Assembly: GCA_019649035.1 (NCBI GenBank)
Contig: BMAT01000870.1
Location: 215,952-237,208, forward strand
Length of the DNA stretch: 21,257 nucleotides
Reading direction: 5' to 3'
DNA from: Elysia marginata
Lineage: Eukaryota > Mollusca > Gastropoda > Plakobranchidae
In this document: positions 1 through 10,842 of the stretch, one piece after another
Position numbering within the stretch: the first letter of the stretch is position 1
Layout: every line of letters starts with the position of its first letter
Notes under the pieces: model-generated
Told to the model about the DNA's origin: nothing
Database searches by the model: none
Seen by the model: the letters and a program-made list of their open reading frames with translations, nothing else
Translations under genes and position numbers: made by a program

Positions 1-661
1 GAAAACATTTCACTGTCTTATTGGGTATAATATTTTCAACACAAAAATGTATGTAAGAGTTAACAGTCATAACAAGCTCATTTAGATTTTCACATTGTGT
101 TTTGAATACGTCCCAGTCTGTGCACTCAAAACAGGCCTTAGAGTGTCTTCTGTGTCAGCGTTCCATTTTTGCACTGTCTTCGTTGTTGTTGATTCTGTTT
201 TTAACGTTGGTCTGTACTTTGGACATTATGTGCACCATTTTGTGGTCTGAGTCTCCGAGACAGGGTAGTTGGTACGACTTGTAAGAGTCAGGTGTGTTAC
301 TGTAACACAGGTCGATAGTCTTCTCTTTTCGGGTAGGGACCGTGACATGCTGAGAGAAATGGGGCAAATGGTCACGTAGTGTGACATGATTGAAGTCGCC
401 GAGAACGTATACAGCGGCGTCTGACCAGCGGTCCTCTTGTTCTTGCACGATACTGACCAACTGCTCTGTCACGTCCGAATCATTAGCATTTGGGGGTATG
501 TAGACAACGTTGAATACAATGTTGCTAAATTCACGAGGCAGATAGAATGGTCTAATACTAATATGGTCTAATAAATAATCTTTGATATTATTGTTCTTAA
601 AAAGAAGGCTTTGTTGAGTAAAATCCTGGAAGTACATGTATAGGCTACTTTGACGAATCAA
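1..661 (-). pseudogene. LINE fragment: AP-endonuclease domain and linker (CR1/L2-group)
   Basis: The minus strand encodes the C-terminal part of the apurinic endonuclease domain of a non-LTR retrotransposon, the enzyme that nicks target DNA. Recognisable landmarks in order are PFYLPREFSNIVFNVVYIPP, YVLGDFNHV, VTVPTRKEKTIDLCYS and LGDSDHKMVH. These match the GDFN and SDH catalytic motifs of the family. After a stop at 155-157, related sequence resumes in another frame as ACFECTDWDVFK and SYIHFCVENIIP, the usual linker towards the reverse transcriptase, and runs off the left edge at position 1. At least two frame disruptions lie around 125-160, so this copy is dead. The 5' boundary is not clear; similarity becomes weak above about 600. 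Confidence 0.85.
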
Positions 662-2830
662 ATAAACGTTTTTTTTTGGAATAACTTAATTGTATGAATG
701 CTCTTTACAAACACATTTGTAAACCATGTTAATGTAAACATAATTTTAAGACTAATTATTTCTGTTTTGTGTTTGTAGTTGTATGTGCCTCTTGCGGAGG
801 ACAATAAAAATACATTTCATGTTATTTTATCTTACAATTTTATCCTATGGTGCAGTCTTAACCTTCTTGTAGGGTTCATACCCAAACTGCTTGCATTCAG
901 CTCTTGTTAAACGATGGCCTACTATAGCTGTTATTCTGTATTCCCTAGAAATAATCGTGATCTCGTTAAGGCAGAACTTACTTTTACAATTTTTCAGGTT
1001 TTTTTCACGATATTACAGACTTTAAGCAGCAACGCGTGAGTATGACGGGAACGTCTGTGGGTCTATTTTTAGAAACTGGTTTCATTATTTTTATAGTTTC
1101 CTTGATATGCTTTCCCAATTTTCACGTACGCGTACTGAGACACGGTGCGTGTGCTTAAGGTCTCTATTTTAAACCTTTAATTCACATTATTAGACACCAA
1201 TTTAGAGAGCGCTTTAAAGGTTTCATAAGAGTTGCTTTGAGTTTCTGAGTTGGTTTTTTAGTCTCTTAGGGCAGCCTATTACTAATTCTAATCATTGTTC
1301 TATAAACCACTTGTGAATGGTCAAAATGAGTTTAAGCAAAGTGTGCCATTTTATTTTGAAACTGTCATCTTATCTACCTTCGCCAGTGTAAAAAAAAAAC
1401 CACAGGCTTACTGTCTTTTTGTGTCAGTGGTGCGTAAATGGTATAATTGTTTCAAGTTATAGCTTCATGGGGAAAAAACTGCCATGTTTATCATCGATCT
1501 CGAGAGATCGCGACGTTTGGTTTATTAGTAAGAATGTAAAGCCGTGATTTGTTGGTTTCTCACTCCTGGAATGAAATCGAAGCTTCCACTGAACGCGTTT
1601 AAGGTTACCTGGGGTGTGAAGAAGTTCACACAGCGAGACAGTATAAATTATGTGGACAGGGAATCCCTCAACTCGTCGAATATGATAAGGCGTTGCGTAT
1701 TTGAATAATGCATTATTTTACTTGAGCTTTAAAACGTTGGAAATTTCACAAAAATAATTTTCAGTACTATTTTCGAATTTTCTTTGTTTTAAAATTATGG
1801 GGGGAAAGCGGAAAAACTTTTGAAAGCCGTTCTCTCCTACTAGAACTTCCGAGATTCGATTCTTTGGACTAATCGCAAGACATAATGTATGTAGGAATCT
1901 AAAGCCGATATAATTATAATGGTATTACGGCGGAACGTCCTATACGAAAGCCATGGACTTGATCGTATAAGTCAGAGTCTTGTGAAGGAGATAAAAACCT
2001 ATGCGCGATGAAAGCCCTATTTAGACAACAATGGTCTTCTATCGGTGCTAACTCCCTTAATCGTCGGTGCCACGGGTGGTTTACTAATAAAATTATTGTG
2101 TGACTTTGACAGAGTCTATCGTACATGAAACAGACGAAAGTCACAATCTCTTGGTATACCTGTCAATTAAATAAGGTTCCATAAAGCGTTTATATACGTC
2201 TGTATGGTCTTTATCGCTGCCTACCGTGTCACAGTGATCCAGATGGTCTACTATTACAATGAAAAGAATGCAGCACTGACAATACAGTTACGTGGTATCT
2301 CAAAGACATAAAACGGACAGAAAATTCTTTGCTTCTCTAAGTAAAGCTTTAGCAGGATATGGGTGGTTTTGTTTTTTTACTTGCTTATAATGTTAAAAGT
2401 TAATGTTGAGCATTATCATGGGTGAGAAGTGAGCCTAATGGCCAACAACTGTTTCTCCGGGTAAAAACTAAAAGGTGCCAAAATTATCATTGTAGCCTAC
2501 TCATCTATAGCTTTTCATAACCTTGCTTCTTCCTCCCTCTTCCGTCTGTATCCCTATTTATCATTTAAATCTTTCTCGTCTATGTTCCTTTCCTTATTAA
2601 CAATATGCCCTGCTTTCAGACACCACCTTTACTTACATCTGTGACACAGCTGATGGACGATTATTCCGCGGTATCTTCACGGATGAAAGCCCATTTGTAT
2701 GCTATGCGGTGGCTTGTAAAAAAATATTTTTAATAAAACATGTTCCACTGTTTCTGGGGGATTAAGTATAAAAAAAGGTACATAACAAAGTTGATAATTA
2801 CGAAGTTTTATTCTGCATGTTTACATGAAT
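662..2830. other. No gene recognised
   Basis: I see no coding exon, RNA gene or repeat with confidence here. A 76-codon minus-strand frame at 1914-2144 has no recognisable motif. A perfect 7-bp inverted repeat with a 2-nt loop (CGATCTC GA GAGATCG) sits at 1495-1510. AATAAA on the plus strand near 803 is not attached to any gene I can identify. Confidence 0.5.
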
Positions 2831-2849
2831 ATGCTGTGTGGGCAGTAAA

Positions 2850-2945
2850 AGAGAAGCAGGCTAGCAAGTCGTAAGTTCGAATCATACTGAAGGAAGAACA
2901 TTTCGGGCATTTCGACTTAAAGCCTACTTCTCTCCCATGCTCATT
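2850..2945 (+). repeat. Possible tRNA-derived SINE scrap
   Basis: The segment GGCTAGCAAGTCGTAAGTTC followed by GAATCATACT contains GTTCGAATC, a perfect match to the RNA polymerase III B-box consensus. The preceding CTAGCAAGTCGTAAG resembles the anticodon-to-T-arm part of tRNA-derived SINE heads. No convincing A box and no tail were found, so this is at most a decayed fragment. It could also be chance. Confidence 0.3.
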
Positions 2946-3570
2946 TCATACTTTTGAAATTCGTCAGTAGTCTGAGTTACTAGATTATGAAACCTTGTTT
3001 TAAAAAATTTTATTGTCCCACTTTCAAAATGCCAATTTTCATAATTGAAATGTACTTGCATTTTTGTGTTATATTTTATTTTTATTGAATTATAAAAGAT
3101 GTAGTTGAAACGTAAGTGATTTGCAAGTGATTTATAAATTGTCTACGTTTGGTTCTCTTCAGACGCTATTTATATTTTGTATATTTATAAATAAAGTTTA
3201 GTAAAGTGAATTTTAGGAAAGCTTTTTTTATTTAAAAAAATCAAATCATAGTATGTATGTAAAAATTAGCACCACAAAAATTGACCTAAAAAGAATGTAT
3301 ATTTTTGATCCGTCAAGTTTTCCAAAATCAATAATTATTTTCCTTTTGGACTGAGTAGGACTAAACTTAATTTACCTCTACAAACTTAAGCAGGAATTCG
3401 GTAGATAATTATAAGTTTATAAATTTAGTTTACAAATTTTGAAACGCAAAATCTCACGAGACTTTCGGATAATTTTTACATAAAGATCTCCACTAGACTT
3501 GTATCCCTGCTCTAGCTCAACACGCAGTAGTATGTGAAGCGTGTTGTTCATTTACATACCGGTGATAACT
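2946..3570. other. No gene recognised
   Basis: Very AT-rich sequence with many short poly-A and poly-T runs. I see no exon, inverted repeat or RNA gene that I can support. Confidence 0.5.
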
Positions 3571-3574
3571 ATAA

Positions 3575-3600
3575 TTAATAATAAAATAATAATAATAATG
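3575..3600. repeat. (AAT)n tail of LINE
   Basis: A short AAT/ATT microsatellite directly abuts the LINE 3' UTR. It is best read as the tandem-repeat tail these elements carry instead of poly(A). Confidence 0.8.
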
Positions 3601-3930
3601 AAGAACATTTATATAGCGCTTTTACAAAAAGCTCAAAGCGCACTAGACAACAATGACATTGACATATTTCCAATATGCATTCACAGAACAAAATAAAGTT
3701 AGGACAGATACATTTGGAAAAGGTGCGTTTTTAACGCAGACTTGAACTCCTGCGAGTCCTTTATCTGTCGAATGGGCAGAGGAAGCGAGTTCCAAACGTG
3801 AGGAGCTGCATATGAAAATGATTTTTCTCCATAGGTCTTAGTTTTCAATGTAGGTACATCTAACGAATCTTTACTGCTACTGCGCAATGTGCGAGATAAT
3901 TCAAAACTATGAGCCAGTGTAGTGAGAATG
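3575..3930 (-). mobile_element. 5'-truncated LINE, 3' end (CR1/L2-group)
   Basis: On the minus strand the segment at 3699-3905 encodes the extreme C-terminus of a LINE reverse transcriptase. It reads ELSRTLRSSSKDS, then TKTYGEKSFSYAAPHVWNSL, then SALKTHLFQMYLS and a stop. This ending is typical of CR1/L2-type elements. A 3' UTR of about 100 bp follows with AAAGCGC and AGCGCTATATAAATG, then an (ATT)n tail at 3575-3600. Just upstream (near 3920) SLHWLIV resembles the LHWLP motif that normally lies some tens of residues before RSSS, which suggests an internal deletion. No target duplication was identified, so the outer limit near 3930 is approximate. Confidence 0.85.
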
Positions 3931-4860
3931 GAAAGAATATTCTCTTAATAATCCAAGGATTCCAGTCCCTTCTGAAGCCTCAGACTGAATGATGCCATAA
4001 TATTAATAAGCTACCTGCACCTTGGCCTGATTTTGGTTCATGTAATTGTTTGTCTTGTATGAATTTAAGTAAGTACTTTGGCGTTTAAAGTCTTTTTCTA
4101 ACAGTTTTATTTTTTAAATATGTGAAGATCTTTAAATTGATTGTCCCAGCAAAATAGATTACATGGAATGTAGCCCTGAAAAGTTTTATTTTTTTCAATA
4201 TTGCCTTTGTTGTATGGAGTGGCTGCATAACTATGGGAGCTTTTTGCTGATTTTATTCATTGGGGTGGGGGGTTGCTTTTACTAATACTATTGTTTCTTT
4301 TATATTTTCGTAAATGTCTCGTCATAAAGAAAGCCATTATGAAAATTCAAGAATGTTGGCCTCTTTTGAGTTTATTAAGTTTTAGAGAAAGAATGCTAAT
4401 AGGCTGATCTGATCTGTGTCCTTGCTCTATTTTTGGTATGTCGTATTGGTAAGCATGGGTTGTAAAATCAAAGAGAAGTCAAGAAGACCCACTTGTACTT
4501 GCTAACAATGTAGGGGTCGTCTCCATTTGAATATTATGCGTCCAACACACGATACAAGTCTACTTGATGAAATGACCTAACTCAAATGAATTTGCACAAG
4601 CCAGGCATTCAGGTCAGGGTAAAGTTTCACTCAAGTTGAATAAAATTTCTAGACTAAAATGCCAAAAAAGCCCAAAATACTAATGAAAACAAAATAGATT
4701 TTTGCACAGCGTTGTTAATTTGGGTGTCTTTCATTTCAGAAAAGCAACTACTGTAAGTAATTTCTCCATGATAAATAATAACTTGAAAGTTGTGACTGAA
4801 AATGACAAAAGTTGCAACAGGAAGTGTCAATTGTCCTTCTCTTTCTTCTTTGGGACTATC
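3931..4860. other. No gene recognised
   Basis: AT-rich sequence without recognisable exons. Remnants of the neighbouring LINE may extend a short way into 3930-4000 but are too weak to call. Confidence 0.4.
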
Positions 4861-4999
4861 TCTTGAAGCTCACTCGGATTTGTGCCTTGGACAGCGCCTC
4901 ATCGGTTGACGTTTTTCATCGAGATGGAGGGTAGATGTCCCTGTTTCTTTCAACATGAACGTCAAGATCATGAGCAGAATCTATTCCCTTGTATTATGA

Positions 5000-5119
5000 T
5001 CACTGCAAAGAATTAGCCTTCTTCTTTTTCTTCTTATCCGCCGATGTTAAATTGCGTAGTCCAAAGAGCCGGTATATTTCTTTGTGTGTCATTTGGTGTG
5101 AGTCAAAATTGTGCTCCAT
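5000..5119 (-). other. Lysine-rich 39-codon open frame, unrecognised
   Basis: A minus-strand frame runs from ATG at 5117-5119 to a TGA stop. It encodes MEHNFDSHQMTHKEIYRLFG, then LRNLTSADKKKKKK and ANSLQ. The segment reads more like protein than the surrounding DNA, with a mixed charged N-part and a lysine block. Its first half faintly recalls the N-terminal HxxxxEELYxxxG pattern of Na+/K+-ATPase alpha subunits, but this is too weak to name it. A second short frame at 4870-4956 encodes MLKETGTSTLHLDEKRQPMR. It could be a pseudogene scrap, a small exon or chance. Confidence 0.2.
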
Positions 5120-6230
5120 AATTACTTTAATAATGAATGGATAATGTTATTAATCTCCCAATTAAGACTGCGCAGATTTTTTGGGGAAAGTTTTTCTTTA
5201 TAGCTTTATACAGATTTTGAACAGTATTGTAGCTGAAACGTAGCCGATTTTACCAGTTTGTCAGATCGTCATGTAAAATAGAAATCAGCTACACCTGAAG
5301 TTAGTGTAAACTGATGTTGATAAAAACCTGTGCAAAAAATAAATAATAAAATATTAGCACATCGTGACACCCACGTTTTTTTTTCACTATTAAAAGCAGA
5401 AAAATTTTCTCGTTCTTACCGAATTAAAATTTAAAACACACGACAGGTTGATTTCATATACAATTGATAATTATACCACACTATGAAAAAATTATGTTCT
5501 ATCAAAATTCCTAAAAATAATACAGACACCGCACAAATATCAAGATAGATTTTATAACTGTAGACTAACAGACGATATTTTCAATGGGTTGTTTGTAGAA
5601 CAGAATGATCTTTCAAATGATACCAGTCTCAATGATATGAAAGAATTTTGTGACAAGTAATTTTGGTGCTAAATGCCGTCATATCGGAAAATTACAGACC
5701 TGCACAGGCAGTGCCGCGTTATAAGCGATGCTTGCCTGTCACATGCCGCACCTGTAGGGGATAAATGAGGCGTGCCACAGCGACGGCCGTCTCGGCAGGC
5801 AGGGGATGCATTAAAAGCTACTCCTAAGTTTGGAGGGCGCTTTCAAATTAAACTGCGACTTGTACATAGAGAAAATAACACCGTGCACCCCTCTACATGT
5901 ATTAGCTTCAATTTGCTTTCCTTAAGACTTTAAAACAAGCAAGTTTCTTTGATAATGACAGTGTTGTGGATGCTGTTTTGTGCTAAAAATTTAATAATTT
6001 CCAATAGTGATAGTACCTGCTTGTACATTGTAATCACTGATTCAATCAATACCATGAGGCTGAGAGCATTTTGTGAGAATGGTTACTATCAAATTGATTT
6101 ATCACAGAATTGTGGGAAAAATTAAATTAGGACTAATACAAAAGATTAAGTTTAAGGCAAAAACAGTACTGACCTTAAAAATGTTTAATTAAAAGGAGTT
6201 TCATTGTATGGGCACAATTACATTCACAAT
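5120..6230. other. No gene recognised; contains a small GC-rich islet
   Basis: Mostly AT-rich and featureless. The exception is about 5698-5815, which is much richer in G+C and CpG than its surroundings and holds several variants of GGCAGG and GCCTG. It might be a transposon scrap; I could not define ends. Confidence 0.4.
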
Positions 6231-7808
6231 ACAACTCTTTGAAAATCTAAGATATCTTAAAACATAAAAAAGATTGTGCTCTAAAACCCTCTTTGAAAAA
6301 TCGTTTAAAAATCAAAACTTACATGCTCTCTTATATATGAAAGAAAGGCTTTCAAACAACAACGAAATTCAAAGGAATATGGAAAATCTCAACATAAAAC
6401 TGATTGAATGTAGTTTTTTTTTCATTGGCAATGTAGCTATTCTTCAAAATATGAAAAGGCATAGTCATTTCAAAATATAAATATGAATCAAACAAACCTT
6501 ACTAACACTGTAACAGGAACAAACGTTTTCTTGAATCATCCACAAAGAAAAACAAACACCAGACCAGTTACAGTATTCCATCTTAAAGGTATTGGTATAT
6601 CTTTTAATAGCAATATTTACAAGTTAGCCTACAAGTACAAAGACAAAACATGAACATTTACACTATCATGAGCTGTTTCAATTTGAATCAGAAAAACACA
6701 AGATTTTTCAGTTTAAATTGTCTATAAAACATTTCTATTTCATTAAAGGAACACAGTGTACACAAATCATGTACTAGGCCTACATGTAAAGTAAGTATAT
6801 TGCTAAATTCTAGAGTTGTACCCCTGGGATTTTTTCATGAGTAATTAGCTCTTTTTTAAGTTACATCAACTTTGGATGTACAAAGCGATTGCCTTCAATA
6901 TGTGTGGCATTACAGTATAAACTACACACATCACTAAGACAACAGGTGTCAGTTACATTAAAAGAATTTTGACAGTCTGGGGTACCATCCTGAGCCAGTG
7001 TAACACGTGGATTAAAAAGAATTTATGGAGATGCAATTTACACAAACTTGGACTTGACTGCAGTAGTCTCATATATGAAAACAATGCATAAATCATCAGT
7101 TTCTAACCCTTCTCTGCTGGGAAGATTCCCCCCTTACCATTACAAATTTTTTTTTAAAAGAAGTAAATCTGAAAAAAATATATATCGTTAATCTGCTGTT
7201 CATTAGACTGAAGAAACAAGAATTTTTAACACGATTTTCAGGATGGAGTTTAATCTGAAAATACATTACATGTATTATATTACAAGTATATGTAAGAAAT
7301 GAGTATGCTTGCTTAATTAAAAAAAAAGTCTGGTACACAGCCTTAATTGTAGGATTAAAATGAATTTATACATTTCAGCAGCTGATGAAAAGCACGCCAA
7401 AAGCAACAGGTATACAGCAATCAACTCCTCATTTGAATGTCTTGTAAATGTATAACAACTCTACTTATAAGGATTGAAGAAAATTGGGCTTTTTATTTGT
7501 CCTCAGCCTCACTGCTTAGAAAAAGTGAAGTAAAAAAATTCAAACTAACAAAAAAAAATGATTAAGTTAGACTTTTCACTGAATTTGATGAAATTGAGAT
7601 TATTTAGCTGAAAATGAATTATGGCAATGTAGGATTTTACAAAATCAAATACTCTAAAGTCTTAGTAGCATGAGCATCCGAAGGCCACATCTATTTCTAA
7701 GATCATTTGGACAAACCTCAGTCCAATATTCCATAGGACCTATTTATCTCATCTGTACCTTTGTGTCATTTTATCCATTATGTGCACAAAAGTTGGCCAT
7801 GCTATTTA

Positions 7809-7810
7809 AA

Positions 7811-7841
<31 letters not shown>

Positions 7842-7854
7842 GTAATAATAATAA

Positions 7855-7912
<58 letters not shown>

Positions 7913-7921
7913 TATTATTAT
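7809..7921. repeat. Back-to-back AAT and ATT microsatellite
   Basis: About 46 bp of (AAT)n, interrupted once by GG, runs straight into about 65 bp of (TTA)n with one ACT interruption. The two halves are complementary, so a single strand could fold into a long AT hairpin. The long Asn/Tyr and Ile runs encoded across it are translation artefacts. Confidence 0.95.
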
Positions 7922-8519
7922 GTGTGCATGTAATGATTTAGAGAATGATAAAAGCACAAACAAACATTGAGCCTAAACAGAGGTCTCTAAGTAACATTCA
8001 AAAGTAAGGTGTGTAGAATGGATAGGCTTCTTATGTCATATAAAATTTATAAAAACAAAGAAAAACCATATAAATATAAGTTATCTCTAGATCATCAATA
8101 AAGAACTAGTTCAGTTGATATCGTAATCTGATGTGGTCCCACAAACTATTTTCAGATCATATATTTTCAATATAAACATATTGTAAAAGGTGTGAGGTGG
8201 TGACTATCTAAAGAGTTAACTTCGTGGAATATTTGTTGGGTAACACTGTAACAGTGGCAACAGTGTTAAAAAAGTGACTTTTGAAATAAAAAAAAAATAG
8301 GGTGGGCATTGCTGTATCTACAATCCTACCTATTGCAAAAGCATTTAAAGAATTTAAGTGAGACAAAAAAAAACAACACTCCAGCACGGAAAAGGAGGCA
8401 AAATTTGTGTTCATTTTCTTGGTTGGATTTCTTATCTGAAGGTTGGGATATAACCACTTGCCTTGATGTCAATGATAAACATGTGTAAGTAAAACATAAA
8501 TACATGTATTTAAAAAAAA

Positions 8520-8975
8520 ATGGTTATGGTCTTACACTGCCAAAGGCAATCAGGACTTTACACATTTTCCCCAGCCGATCAATACACACCAGAGCAAATT
8601 CAACTCTTATTTCAGAGCATTACAGTACAGCTGCCTATTAGGCGCTTAAATACTATATATTTTGTACTAGCACTCCACACATTTCAAGCATTACCTGTAG
8701 CTAGGTACACTACAAGCCTGCTGCCGTTAAGCCAGCTTCGACTTCAAACATGCTACATAGCTTTTATCGAATTTTCAATACCTAAACTGCATGCCTTTAT
8801 AAACAAAAACTTCGGCTTCAGACATGCTTCATTACACAGATGGTATCTAATTTTGACCACCAATAGTTTAAAATTTTATCTGTGCCCTGATTTTTTTATG
8901 ACCCATTGTGCACACCTCATCAATGCCTGTATACATCCCTGGTATGGATCTACCTGTAGACCTTTCTTTATGTAG
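8520..8975 (+). other. Unrecognised 151-codon open frame
   Basis: A plus-strand frame stays open from ATG at 8520 for 151 codons, which is long for this base composition. I recognise no domain. The product would be rich in Leu, Cys, His and aromatic residues. There is no clear upstream signal, and it is antisense to the possible GMF 3' UTR. It is most likely fortuitous, but it is recorded because of its length. Confidence 0.12.
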
Positions 8976-8994
8976 ATCCACACAAAGAAAATAT

Positions 8995-9012
8995 AGATCT
9001 TTGAAAAGATCT
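8995..9012. repeat. Perfect 8-bp inverted repeat
   Basis: AGATCTTT, GA, AAAGATCT forms a perfect hairpin with a 2-nt loop. It lies inside a larger imperfect inverted repeat with arms at 8961-8978 and 9008-9025 (15 of 18 positions complementary). Confidence 0.8.
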
Positions 9013-10286
9013 ACACAAAGGCAGGTATATGAGTAGATTCTAAGTCACAGTGGTTGGCCTTGTGAATGCGAATGAGAGTGAGAGAGCCATGCACATGCAC
9101 ACAGCTAAGTAGCATTTCCCGCTGACCAGCTTTTTTGGCCTATGATTATGAAGAGTTTATTGGCTGATGTTACTGGTCACCTTTGCCCCTTGTTCTTTGT
9201 ATACAATGAAAATGTCTAGGCCTGCATGAGGTAAGATGGGGGCAGTAAATTGATGAACGAATGCATCAAAGTATGTCTACCATAAGTTCACTCGGCCAGT
9301 TGTGTGCGCAGCGTGTAGTGTCTGGCGTACTGTTTAACTGGCCGTCTAGGTTTTTATTTCTCATTCCACCACAGGCATTTACGCAAGCGCTTTCTCTCCA
9401 GTCTCACTCTCATTACAATACAAGACTTAGTTTGAATCACTTTACACTTCCTAAATTGTTGAAAGTCACCATCATGGCATAAAAAAGAATGTGTCTCAAC
9501 ATGAAACAGAAGTTAAAGATTACAAAAGAGATCACATCAAGCAAAAACCAGGGCAATAAGTGTTGGATTTGTTGGCTAATGCCTATGACCCACTGAAGCA
9601 CACTTCGGCATTAAATACGTCTCATGCTTCTCCTGACCACTGTGCTTGAAGCTAGAATGGACTGTACCAATTTACAGCCACCAGTTAAAGAGTTTGACAC
9701 GCAAACCACAGAGCCACACTGCCCCACATACAATAATTATGCATGAAAATATTTCCTTGAAATATGTTTTCTGTTTTTCTTATGGCAAGAAAACAAAATG
9801 TTGAAATATTAAAATTTTTTCATATGAATTTTTAAAAAAATGTTTAAAACAGAGCATTACAGAAAAAAACAGTATCATCAGTATTACAAAATGAAGGCAC
9901 AAATATGCATTTATAATTTTAATGCAAAAGTCATCATATTGAACTGAAGTATTTCAATTTAAAATTCAACTGCTAAAAAGACTATTTCAGTGAAATACTT
10001 TTTATACAAGTGTCTTGGCATAGAACAAAAAACTTTAAAATAAGAGAAATAAACCATGTTTGTGTTTCTGTTGTACTCTTGGTATTAAAGTGATAGTATT
10101 AGCACTTTCTTTTCTCAATCAGCAATATGTACATGCATGAACACGACCTATGCTTCTATGGGTGCTAATGTGAGCCTTAAATCTTTTGAAGAAGTGAAAT
10201 TACCAGGGAACAGAAGGGGAACCTTCTAAAGACAGCGATCTAAATTTCATATTGGGGGACTTGTTCATTAACTTTGAATTATGAAT

Positions 10287-10782
10287 TTTATTTTAACAAA
10301 GCCAGAGAGGGGGAAAAAACTAACATTATGGTAGTTTCGGTTTTCAGATTTTTTTAAATTATCAGACTTCAGTTTTGGAGGTCTTTACCACCTTAAGTGG
10401 AGTGTGCATATAAGATTCCTTTCTCGTTCATTTTACTTCTATCTAAAGTCATGCATATTTCAGAAAACTTTTCACACAGTCACAGATTTAAGAAAATCAA
10501 TATCCAATATTATACTCATACTTTCATTCCTTAAAAAACCTTCATGATAAGCAGTGCATAGTTATAATATTATAGCACGTTTTTCCTGAAAGTAAAAAAC
10601 AAATAAGTTGGGTACTAGTAATTATAACTAGTAATTAAGGAAAAGTAGGCAAACAAGAATTATAGAGGCAAAGAGAATAAGCTCTTGAAATATTTAGCTT
10701 ATTCGTAAACTGATATACTCCATTCTTGTGCAAACATGGGTCTTACGACATTTTGAGGGACTAGTGTAGATTTTTTTCTACA
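10287..10782 (-). promoter_or_regulatory. Minimum GMF 3' UTR with first candidate poly(A) signal
   Basis: Downstream of the stop the minus strand is AT-rich and open to interpretation. The first AATAAA (within TTAAAATAAAATTC) is at 10287-10292, about 490 nt from the stop. Further AATAAA hexamers occur on the same strand near 9350, 9157 and 7492. Vertebrate GMFB transcripts are known for long 3' UTRs, so the transcript may extend several kb further. Transcript data would be needed to place the end. Confidence 0.4.
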
Positions 10783-10842
10783 TTAAAATAGACCTTTAAT
10801 TGCTTCGTCTGTGAACTCATCCACACTCCTCAGCTCTAATAC
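10783..10842 (-). CDS. GMF: GMF coding exon 6 (C-terminus and stop)
   Basis: This 60-nt stretch follows the acceptor TTTTTCTGTCAG. It encodes VLELRSVDEFTDE then AIKGLF and a TAA stop. Human GMFB has VFEIRNTEDLTEEWLREKLGFFH here, so the end of the last helix is shorter. Only the coding part of the exon is given; the 3' UTR continues to lower coordinates. Confidence 0.92.
   Translation of the reverse strand, partial: VLELRSVDEFTDEAIKGLF

Larger units (their letters stand above)
6231..10286. other. GMF downstream flank or extended 3' UTR; no other gene recognised
   Basis: No exon with a recognisable product was found on either strand. The stretch contains a large AAT/ATT tract, an imperfect inverted repeat near 8961-9025, a 20-bp direct repeat pair near 8735 and 8809, and an unexplained 151-codon plus-strand open frame at 8520-8975. 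It lies downstream of GMF in the gene's own orientation and could be partly transcribed as a long 3' UTR. Confidence 0.35.

Noticed and set aside
102-284. Plus-strand 60-codon frame
   Set aside because: It is antisense to the LINE endonuclease and linker sequence.
1914-2144. 76-codon minus-strand frame
   Set aside because: Composition is slightly protein-like, but there are no recognised motifs, no splice context and the length is within chance.
2860-2890. Functional tRNA gene
   Set aside because: Only a B-box-like match is present; no acceptor stem, D arm or anticodon arm could be assembled.
7670-7970. Open frames with long Asn/Tyr or Ile runs
   Set aside because: They are translations of the AAT/ATT microsatellite, with no domain outside it.
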